From: UBA1731 sp964567665 | GTDB taxonomy: Bacteria > Verrucomicrobiota > Kiritimatiellia > RFP12 > UBA1067 | DNA: 21,777 bases | Direction: 5' to 3' | NCBI GenBank assembly: GCA_964567665.1 | Contig: CAZMNN010000040.1 | Span: forward strand, 1-21,777 | Part shown: positions 16,591 through 21,596 of the stretch, in pieces | Position numbering within the stretch: the stretch's first letter is position 1 | Layout of the letters: every line of letters begins with the position of its first letter | The notes under the pieces: generated by a model | Told to the model about the DNA's origin: nothing | The model's input: the letters and a program-made list of their open reading frames with translations, nothing else | The model's database searches: none | Translations under genes and position numbers: made by a program

Positions 16591-17240
16591 TGGACGGAGA
16601 CGTTTCGGTGAAGGTGCTTGAAGTTGAGGATGTCGTAAAGGAATACCGGATTCCGGGACAGCCTGCAATCCGTGTGCTTGATGGGGTGACGTTCTCGGTG
16701 GATGCCGGAGAGCATGTCGCGGTCATGGGGCGCAGCGGTGCCGGCAAGACGACGCTCCTGAACATTCTCGGCGGACTTGACAAGCCGACATCCGGACGCG
16801 TCGTCTGCACCCGAAACACCGGATTCGTGTTTCAGGGCTTCAGGCTAATGCCGGAGTTGACGGTTCTCGAAAACGTCCTGCTTCCGTCGATGGCGGGAAT
16901 CAAGTCCGCGTATGTGCCTCATGCGTCAGAGCGTGCCCGTGGGCTTCTCGGAAAGGTGGGGCTTGCCGATAGGGCGGAGCATCTGCCCGCAGAACTCTCC
17001 GGCGGAGAGCAGCAGCGTGTTGCCCTTGCCCGCGCACTGATGTGCAGTCCGGAAATCATATTTGCCGACGAGCCGACGGGGAATCTCGATGCGCTGACTG
17101 GTTCTGAGATTCTGAAGCTGCTGTTCGGTTTCGGCGAAAAGCCGTTTGCGCTCGTAATGGTCACACATTCCGCCGAGGCCGCCGCAATGTGCGACCGTAC
17201 GCTTCATCTCGAGAACGGGCGTTTTGTCGAGCTGTCGTAG
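16590..17240 (+). CDS. ABC transporter ATP-binding protein, LolD/MacB type, compact
   Basis: A 216-residue ATPase of the group that drives lipoprotein release (LolD) or MacB-type mechanotransmission. It has Walker A GRSGAGKTT (47-55), FVFQGFRLMPELTVLENVLLP with Q-loop Q82, signature LSGGEQQR (136-143), Walker B IIFADE (156-161) followed by PTGNLD, and H-loop H193. Between Walker A and the Q-loop it lacks roughly 20 residues that LolD proteins normally have: GGLDKPTSGRVV runs almost directly into NTGFVFQ. No LolC/E-type permease is adjacent, so the partner is unknown. The start shares one base with the glgA stop (TAATG). It is the last gene of the operon; the next 160 nt are non-coding. Confidence 0.85.
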   Translation: MDGDVSVKVLEVEDVVKEYRIPGQPAIRVLDGVTFSVDAGEHVAVMGRSGAGKTTLLNILGGLDKPTSGRVVCTRNTGFVFQGFRLMPELTVLENVLLPSMAGIKSAYVPHASERARGLLGKVGLADRAEHLPAELSGGEQQRVALARALMCSPEIIFADEPTGNLDALTGSEILKLLFGFGEKPFALVMVTHSAEAAAMCDRTLHLENGRFVELS

Positions 17241-17314
17241 CGGCGTTTGAAGCGCTTGCCGTCATGATGGCTGGATAGCAGCCACCGGTCACGCCTTCCT
17301 TCTTTGCTGCTTCA

Positions 17315-17346
17315 CGAGATGTTGCAATTTCGGAATTTTTGTTTTT
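17315..17346 (+). terminator. Weak candidate terminator at the end of the operon
   Basis: CGAGAT (17315-17320) can pair with ATTTCG (17327-17332), with one G-T pair, around a 6-nt loop. A T-rich stretch with two runs of five T (17336-17346) follows. The stem is weak. A second small hairpin, GGCTG/CAGCC at 17269-17283, has no T-run. Nothing else is visible between 17241 and the tRNA promoter. Confidence 0.35.
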
Positions 17347-17355
17347 GTGGTCCTC

Positions 17356-17384
17356 TTGCACCCCGCTGTCGTATATGGTATAAT
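17356..17384 (+). promoter_or_regulatory. tRNA-Gln promoter
   Basis: TTGCAC (17356-17361), 17 bp, then TATAAT (17379-17384), with a TGG giving an extended -10 as well. The predicted start is near 17391, about 16 nt before the mature tRNA. This is the most complete sigma-70-type promoter in the window. Confidence 0.85.
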
Positions 17385-17406
17385 GCGCACTGTTTTTTGA
17401 GCCTAT

Positions 17407-17480
17407 TGCCTCATGGTGTAATGGTAGCACCGCAGATTCTGAATCTGCTTGTTAAGGTTCGAATCCTTATGAGGCAACCA
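17407..17480 (+). tRNA. trnQ: tRNA-Gln (anticodon CUG)
   Basis: A full cloverleaf. The 7-bp acceptor stem is TGCCTCA with TGAGGCA, including the U1-A72 pair typical of tRNA-Gln. The D-arm has GG in the loop. The anticodon stem GCAGA/TCTGC encloses the loop TTCTGAA, so the anticodon is CTG, reading CAG. The variable loop is 4 nt. The T-arm is TAAGG-TTCGAAT-CCTTA. A73 and a genomically encoded CCA end the gene. The accessory region begins directly after, so this tRNA may have served as an integration site. Confidence 0.96.
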
Positions 17481-17559
17481 TTCGGCGAAGCGTAAAATCA
17501 GCACTTTCCCTCTTCCTGTGAAACGGGCATGTCCCCCTTGTGTACCCCTTTTGCGGTTG

Positions 17560-17794
17560 GCCGAGGCTGCGTTGCGGGAGGTGACGGAGATCATGCGCAT
17601 CAAGGACAGGGCGGTGCGGCAGATCCGGTCGCAGACCTGCTGGAGATGACGGCGGAGTCGGTGCGGGGGTCGTGGCCGACACGGAGAGGCATTCCGGCGC
17701 ATACGCGGCACTGCCTTCCGACATCCGTGCCCACATCAATAGATGGAAAGGCGACTTGTCACTCGTCCGCGCCGTGATCCATCGCCTGAGGTGA
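17560..17794 (+). pseudogene. Possible remnant of an unrecognised gene, broken by frameshifts
   Basis: Protein-like sequence is spread over three frames. Around 17563-17630 one frame reads EVTEIMRIKDRAVRQIR. Near 17630-17660 a second reads ADLLEMTAESV. From 17660 a third reads GVVADTERHSGAYAALPSD and then AHINRWKGDLSLVRAVIHRL up to a stop at 17792-17794. Each piece has natural composition and the order suits one alpha-helical protein, but no single frame is open. The last 59 bases overlap the end of the gene on the other strand, which weakens the case. No family is recognised. Confidence 0.3.
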
Positions 17795-18248
17795 AGGATT
17801 CCCTGAGGATGTAGTCCTCGTCGGGCGTGTGTCGCAGGTAGTTGTCGAGGGTGCAGGCCATGTCCTCGGCGGCCTCCATGTACGTGTCCGGGTCGTCTGT
17901 CCCGTATGCCTCGGCGAACGGGCTGTCCTTCATGTCTTTGGAGTGCCGGGCGAAAAGGCACTCTGCGGTGCCGACCGCAGGCAGGAAAAGCGAGGCGTAC
18001 ACGGATTCGCCGTCGGCCGTGGGGGGAGGGGTGGAGATGTCTCCGAGGACGAGGCGGCATTGTGGACGGATGAGATTCTTTGGCCGCAGTTCGGAATCGG
18101 GGATGTCGCAGCCCTTGAGCCATTTCCGGAGCCAGGCTACCCTGTCGGCGGCCATGTCCGGGGTTTCCTGCATGGCCTTGGGCTTCATCGCGATGACGTA
18201 TATGGTGTTGTTTGCGGCGGACGGCTGATGTTTGGCGTGGGAGGTCAT
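17736..18248 (-). CDS. Unrecognised 170-residue protein, probably from a leaderless mRNA
   Basis: An acidic-to-neutral soluble protein with ordinary amino-acid composition and no signal peptide or membrane segment. The middle (RVAWLRKWLKGCDIPDSEL) and the later acidic helix (DDPDTYMEAAEDMACTLDNYL) look like real protein. The C-terminus becomes basic and may be altered. The start is placed at the ATG whose first base is 18248, because a perfect extended -10 on the same strand ends only 7 nt before it; no ribosome binding site precedes either this ATG or the next one (Met21). A short stretch, NTIYVIAMKPKA, resembles the N-terminus of the minus-strand gene at 21220 (RNLYVYAAEKAG), a weak hint of relation. 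Function unknown. Confidence 0.6.
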   Translation of the reverse strand: MTSHAKHQPSAANNTIYVIAMKPKAMQETPDMAADRVAWLRKWLKGCDIPDSELRPKNLIRPQCRLVLGDISTPPPTADGESVYASLFLPAVGTAECLFARHSKDMKDSPFAEAYGTDDPDTYMEAAEDMACTLDNYLRHTPDEDYILRESFTSGDGSRRGRVTSRLSIY

Positions 18249-18255
18249 GCGGCCG

Positions 18256-18264
18256 ATTATACCA
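18256..18264 (-). promoter_or_regulatory. Extended -10 promoter, minus strand
   Basis: Read on the minus strand this is TGGTATAAT, preceded by CCTG. The 13-base string attataccacagg on the + strand (18256-18268) occurs again at 21245-21257 before the other minus-strand gene. No -35 is seen. The predicted transcript starts within 1-3 nt of the ATG. Confidence 0.65.
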
Positions 18265-18311
18265 CAGGACGCAAGGGGAGATGATTGGGGCGGTAGGGAC
18301 GGAGAGAGAGT

Positions 18312-19195
18312 ATGCCCGAATTCAACCCATCTACACAGGCGGACGAGACCGTTCTGTCGCTGACGCCGAAGGCCACCGGGCTTTCGTCAGCGCAGATCAG
18401 GCAGGCGTGGAGCGCGAAGGTCAAGGACGCAGCGCTCTTCTCCGCCCGCACCACGGTGGATTCATACCTCAAGACGCTTCGCGGGATGATAGGCGATGTG
18501 GCTGGCGGGAACGTCACTCCGCAGGTCGCGGAGACGAAGCTGAAGAAGGCTCTCCAGAGCCTTGGCTACCGCCCTGAGACAGGGTTTGCGGGCCATGAAG
18601 GGGAGGTGCCGCCCGCCACGCCGGGATCAATCACAGACCTGTCATCGTCTCGGCGCATAGAACTCATCCTCGACACGAACGAGAAGCAGGCGCGGTCGCT
18701 TGCGCAGATTGCCGGGTCTGCGGATCCGATGGCGGCGTACATGCGCCCCGCGTGGAAGCTGACGCGCACCGGAGCAAGGAAGAAGCCGAGGGGGGGGCCT
18801 GGCGGCGGCGGTGGGCGGCGGCTGGTGCGGCGGCTGGTGCGGCCTGCGGATGGCAGGGGGCGGCGAAGCAGGTGTTCGTCGCACTCAAGACATCGCCGAT
18901 ATGGGCGAAGATAGGCGAGGGAGCCGGAGGGTTCGGCGATACGGTCGGGGCGCCGTACCCGCCGTTCACGCCGGTCAAGCGGGAGGTTGCCTACCACATC
19001 AAGGGCGGGCTGATGAACCGCGAATACGGGCTTACGGGAGACAACGCCTATCAGGACGACCTCTCGATCCTGTGCTTCCGGCTGGACGACATGGAGAACC
19101 CGAATGCGCTTGCGGTTCCGAGATTCGCGGTCGGCGGGAGATGGTTCGACGACGTGGTGGACAACAACGCCCGTCGCGAAAAGGCTGGGCGTTGA
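18312..19195 (+). pseudogene. Mu-like phage head/minor structural protein fragment, frameshifted at a G8 tract
   Basis: Two overlapping frames make one protein. The first runs from the ATG at 18312 (GGAGAGAGAG just upstream) to the G8 tract at 18790-18797; the second continues to the stop at 19195. The first contains LSSAQIRQAWSAKVKDAALF, SARTTVDSYL, and DLSSSRRIELILDTN...QARSLAQ; the second contains KTSPIWAKIGEGAGGF and VGAPYPPF. This succession resembles the C-terminal part of Mu-like phage minor head proteins. After YPPFTPV the sequence changes character (GGLMNREYGLTGDNAYQDDL, RFAVGGRWFDDVVDNNAR) and may come from another gene. Joining the frames needs one base slip (-1 direction). Choices are a pseudogene, a homopolymer sequencing error, or programmed slippage at G8; the first two seem likelier. 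Confidence 0.6.
18819..18842 (+). repeat. Two tandem copies of a 12-bp unit
   Basis: cggctggtgcgg occurs twice without spacing, adding AAGA-AAGA to the second reading frame of the phage-head-like gene. It lies about 20 bp after the G8 frameshift site. The surrounding 70 bp are almost pure G and C, a likely site of replication slippage. Confidence 0.75.
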
Positions 19196-19220
19196 CATCC
19201 CAGGCGGGAAGATGTACAAT
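19192..19220 (+). promoter_or_regulatory. Sigma-70-type promoter before the 129-residue gene
   Basis: TTGACA (19192-19197), 17 bp, TACAAT (19215-19220). The -35 overlaps the stop codon of the preceding frameshifted gene. Transcription would begin near 19227, giving a leader of about 28 nt with AAGGGGA before the ATG at 19255. Confidence 0.75.
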
Positions 19221-19254
19221 CAATCACAAAAACAAATCACAAGGGGAACATGAG

Positions 19255-19644
19255 ATGGCGGAGGCGATAAGGTTTCTTGAGGTCAGAAGGGTCAAGGGGA
19301 AGATAGATGATTTCGGTGGGTTCAGCGTCGATGTGGAGACGGAGAAGGGACTGTTCAAGGTACGGACAGACAAGTTGCACCATCCTGAATGGTATGGCAT
19401 GGTGAACATAGACTTTGCCGACAAGAGCATAGCCTATTTGCACGAAGACGGCGTACACGGGTACGCTTGGACGGATGACGAGCGGATCATAGCTGCGTTG
19501 GCCCGGCTGACGTCCGATGAGACGGACTTCGTGGATGTCGAGAATCCCACGAAGGAGGATGCGAGGAAGGTGTATGAACGCCTGAAGATCCCGAATGCGC
19601 CGGACGGGGGCGGATGGAAGACGCACCTCGGCATATTCGGGTGA
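19255..19644 (+). CDS. Unrecognised 129-residue protein
   Basis: A soluble acidic protein with no signal peptide. The N-terminal half is beta-rich (EAIRFLEVRRVKGK, GGFSVDVETEKGLFKVRT), with an aromatic stretch, HPEWYGMVNIDF. The C-terminal half is helical and charged (RIIAALARLTSDETDFVDV, KEDARKVYERLKI). The start at 19255 follows AAGGGGA by 8 nt and lies behind a consensus promoter, good evidence for an expressed gene. Its reading frame continues after the stop with 10 sense codons into the next small ORF, hinting that the two may once have been one gene. No family is recognised; the context suggests phage or island cargo. Confidence 0.65.
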   Translation: MAEAIRFLEVRRVKGKIDDFGGFSVDVETEKGLFKVRTDKLHHPEWYGMVNIDFADKSIAYLHEDGVHGYAWTDDERIIAALARLTSDETDFVDVENPTKEDARKVYERLKIPNAPDGGGWKTHLGIFG

Positions 19645-19674
19645 GCTGATTATCTGGACCGGAACGGCAGGGTC

Positions 19675-19767
19675 ATGGACGAACACGACAAGGAGGTGGA
19701 GCGGTTCATGGTGGACGGGATGACGAGGGAGCAGGCGGAGATCCGGTGGCAGGGTTATCATGGCTGA
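19675..19767 (+). CDS. Small 30-residue ORF
   Basis: Encodes MDEHDKEVERF...GYHG, a charged, helical peptide with natural composition (VDGMTREQAEIRWQ). It is in the same frame as the preceding 129-residue gene, 30 nt after its stop, with no strong ribosome binding site. It may be a real mini-gene or the severed C-terminus of the upstream protein, since the codons between stop and ATG (DYLDRNGRV) also read like protein. Confidence 0.4.
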   Translation: MDEHDKEVERFMVDGMTREQAEIRWQGYHG

Positions 19768-19812
19768 CTTCAGACTGGCAAAGAGGCAACAAGACAGGAA
19801 GGAGACAACAAT

Positions 19813-20181
19813 ATGTGGATGTATTGCAAGAGCGGGTTCTTCAGCGCGGTGAGGCATTTCGAGAAGCCGGACACCATGCACGTCAGGGCGCGGTTCGAGG
19901 GGGATCTCGAACGGCTGTGCCGTGCGCATGGCGTGAAGTGCGCTGTGTCGGTGACGCCGGACAACGACTACCGGTACAGGATGGACTTCTCGCGGAAGGA
20001 GTGGTCAAGGATAGTCGCCGAGGAGGCGGACGCGATAGATTACGGGAACTTCAAGGACGCGGTGCATGACGGCACGGCCCGTGACGCCGCATACATGGGC
20101 GCGTGGAGCGCGATGCGCAGCGGGCAGGAGCGGGAGACAGACCAAATAACCGGCGGTTTCTCTTGGAGAATCCTCAGGTAA
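19813..20181 (+). CDS. Conserved 122-residue phage/bacterial hypothetical protein
   Basis: Resembles a widespread family of about 100-residue hypothetical proteins found in bacteria and phages: an N-terminal 'MW-x-Y-x-x-x-GFFSAV' block, a VRARFEGDLERL helix, TPDNDYRYRMDFSRKEW, and the IDYGNFKDAVH...RDAAYMGAWSAM end. The fold and function are not known to me; the spacing of conserved aromatic and basic residues suggests a small alpha/beta domain. The ATG at 19813 has AAGGAG (19799-19804) 8 nt upstream, the best ribosome binding site of the island. The C-terminal 20 residues after the family end (RSGQERETDQ onward) appear extra. It is likely functional: intact length, good initiation signals, no frame disruption. 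Confidence 0.75.
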   Translation: MWMYCKSGFFSAVRHFEKPDTMHVRARFEGDLERLCRAHGVKCAVSVTPDNDYRYRMDFSRKEWSRIVAEEADAIDYGNFKDAVHDGTARDAAYMGAWSAMRSGQERETDQITGGFSWRILR

Positions 20182-20238
20182 AAAAGATGAGGTGGCGGAT
20201 GTAATCAAGTAAGAGCAAGAGGCAAAAGCGACGGGCAA

Positions 20239-20274
20239 CAGGAGGCGGTCATGGGTAGCCATGGCCGCCTCCTG
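20239..20274 (+). repeat. Strong 16-bp hairpin that contains a consensus ribosome binding site and ATG
   Basis: CAGGAGGCGGTCATGG pairs with CCATGGCCGCCTCCTG around the loop GTAG; the single non-Watson-Crick pair would be U-G in RNA. The left arm holds AGGAGG (20240-20245) and, 5 nt on, an ATG (20251), so both would be buried when the RNA is folded. No T-run follows, which argues against a simple terminator. Confidence 0.8.
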
Positions 20275-20388
20275 CTGTCTGCATGGACGACGGCGATGGC
20301 GATGCATCTGATGCGCATGGAATCGCAGATAACGCGGTTTAGACGCCCGCAGTGCGCTTCGTGTGGGATTTATCGTCTGAGGCCATGA
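20251..20388 (+). CDS. Small 45-residue basic ORF behind the hairpin
   Basis: Starts at the ATG inside the hairpin with consensus AGGAGG 5 nt upstream. It encodes a short basic peptide with MAMHLMRMESQITRFRR in the middle and a C-x2-C pair (PQCASCG) near the end. The composition is compatible with a small nucleic-acid-binding or zinc-ribbon-like peptide, but only one cysteine pair is present. The next ATG (20386) overlaps its stop but opens only a four-codon frame. Support is the initiation signal only; coding status is uncertain. Confidence 0.35.
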   Translation: MGSHGRLLLSAWTTAMAMHLMRMESQITRFRRPQCASCGIYRLRP

Positions 20389-20428
20389 AACGCGCATAAC
20401 GGCGATTTTGGCGCGGAAAGGCGGCAAG

Positions 20429-20542
20429 GTGACGGAGACGCCGCCGAGGACTTCCTCGCCGTGGCTGCGGGCGGCGATTGACGCGGACGGGCGCAGTGGG
20501 AGGGGGATTGAAAGAGCGATGAAATGGGGGATAGAGACATGA
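20429..20542 (+). CDS. Small 37-residue GTG-start ORF
   Basis: Reads VTETPPRTSSPWLRAAIDA and continues through a charged helix, ending ERAMKWGIET. The stop overlaps the ATG of the next gene (ATGA), the same coupling used by the housekeeping operon. There is a modest GGCAAG upstream. The peptide is too short to assign; the overlap is the main argument for it being real. Confidence 0.35.
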   Translation: MTETPPRTSSPWLRAAIDADGRSGRGIERAMKWGIET

Positions 20543-20829
20543 GCACAGTGCGCAGCACGAATCCGGTTGTCCGGAACGCGATGGGTACGGCCGCAGGGAA
20601 CGCGGCTTCAGTCCGGGGCGGCCGCTACGAGGTGACGCTTGAAACCGTCACGTTCAAGGGCAACACTACCTCGACTGCCGTAATGACCGACGCGCAGCTG
20701 AAGGCATGGCTGGGACTCGTCCATGCCGGTGGGGTGTACGGGGAATCGCTCAAGAGGTTTGCGGAGGGTGAGAGGTTCTGCAGGGTGAACCTTGACATGC
20801 ACCCGACGGTCTACGTCAGGCCGATGTAG
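20539..20829 (+). CDS. Unrecognised 96-residue protein
   Basis: Begins MSTVRSTNPVVRNAMGTAAG; a beta-rich segment follows (GRYEVTLETVTFKGNTTSTA), then an amphipathic helix (TDAQLKAWLGLVHAGGVYGE) and a C-terminal strand. The start at 20539 is preferred over the in-frame ATG at 20524 because it overlaps the preceding small ORF's stop. There is no signal peptide, membrane segment or cysteine motif. It ends convergently with the minus-strand gene, the two overlapping by 14 bp. Function unknown; probably island cargo. Confidence 0.55.
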   Translation: MSTVRSTNPVVRNAMGTAAGNAASVRGGRYEVTLETVTFKGNTTSTAVMTDAQLKAWLGLVHAGGVYGESLKRFAEGERFCRVNLDMHPTVYVRPM

Positions 20830-21220
20830 GGGTGAATGGTTCGGATGACGGCGAGTACGTCAAGACCATGGACTTCATTCCATGACGGTAGACGTTGTCG
20901 CCGCCGTCGCCCGCAAACGAGGTATCTATGGACTGTCGGCAGGTGAACGGGACGTTGACGAAGTGCAGGAATGCGTTTCGAATCCTGCCGCATATGACCC
21001 GCGCATCGTAGGGGAACACATCAGGAGGCAAGCCGTCGGCATGGTCGCGTTCCCAGCGGATGAAGCGCAGGACGGAATCGTAGACCTCCTCCATCATGGG
21101 TGATTCGAACACGGCGAAAAGCCATCGGCCCTCGGCGTCCCTGTCGGGGCGTTCGGCGAGGGACAGTTCTGAATGCTGGTCGCCGGCCTTTTCGGCGGCG
21201 TATACGTACAGGTTTCTCAT
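20816..21220 (-). CDS. Unrecognised 134-residue protein
   Basis: The start is placed at the ATG whose first base is 21220: AAGGAG lies 10 nt upstream (21231-21236) and an extended -10 promoter 25 nt upstream, so the longer frame to 21358 is not used. The sequence begins MRNLYVYAAEKAGDQHSEL and has a long amphipathic helical region (MMEEVYDSVLRFIRWERDHA), then PYDARVICGRIRNAFLHFV. It is soluble, with no export signal. The N-terminus weakly resembles that of the minus-strand gene starting at 18248, and the two share a promoter string, so they may be controlled together. No family recognised. Confidence 0.65.
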   Translation of the reverse strand: MRNLYVYAAEKAGDQHSELSLAERPDRDAEGRWLFAVFESPMMEEVYDSVLRFIRWERDHADGLPPDVFPYDARVICGRIRNAFLHFVNVPFTCRQSIDTSFAGDGGDNVYRHGMKSMVLTYSPSSEPFTPTSA

Positions 21221-21244
21221 CCGGCTCACTCTCCTTGTTCGCAC

Positions 21245-21253
21245 ATTATACCA
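21245..21253 (-). promoter_or_regulatory. Extended -10 promoter, minus strand
   Basis: On the minus strand this reads TGGTATAAT preceded by CCTG, identical over 13 bases to the element at 18256-18268. No -35 is evident. The predicted leader is about 18 nt and contains AAGGAG. Confidence 0.7.
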
Positions 21254-21303
21254 CAGGCGTGTGATTGACGCGGACGGTCGGGGGCAGGAGAGAGGACGGC
21301 AGG

Positions 21304-21516
21304 ATGCTGAGGGATGTTGCACAGGGCATAGCGGAGGCCATACGGACGGATCCGGCAATCGCGGCGGACGCGCAGGTGATGTTCGGCGATGCGCTCGTCA
21401 GGATGTACATCGGGGAGAACTCGCACCACAGGGCGTACAGGCCGCAGGGTGTGGACTATTCGCTTTACGCGGTTCCGGAGGGCTACGGGTACGGCACGGA
21501 ATGCGCGGCGCTGTGA
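21304..21516 (+). CDS. Unrecognised 70-residue protein, probably shortened by a frameshift
   Basis: Begins MLRDVAQGIAEAIRTDPAIA, then AQVMFGDALVRMYI and HRAYRPQGVDYSLYAVPEGY. It looks like a small phage- or island-type protein. GAGAGGA lies about 9 nt before the ATG. It stops at 21516, but the adjacent frame from 21515 to 21565 reads DEDEVLLPGWRARLER and then stops, as if the original C-terminus were shifted by one base. It is divergent from the minus-strand gene at 21220. Confidence 0.5.
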   Translation: MLRDVAQGIAEAIRTDPAIAADAQVMFGDALVRMYIGENSHHRAYRPQGVDYSLYAVPEGYGYGTECAAL

Positions 21517-21596
21517 CGAAGACGAGGTGCTTCTGCCCGGATGGCGGGCGAGGCTGGAGAGGTGACTTGTAAAGGGGGTGGGTCAGCAAAAACTCC

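Noticed and set aside
14932..16668. Minus-strand open frame (578 codons) opposite glgA
   Set aside because: Shadow of glgA in a compatible frame; Arg/His/Val-rich and without recognisable motifs.
20239..20274. Hairpin as a simple rho-independent terminator
   Set aside because: The stem is strong, but the following bases (CTGTCTGC) are not a T-run, and the stem contains a consensus ribosome binding site with ATG.
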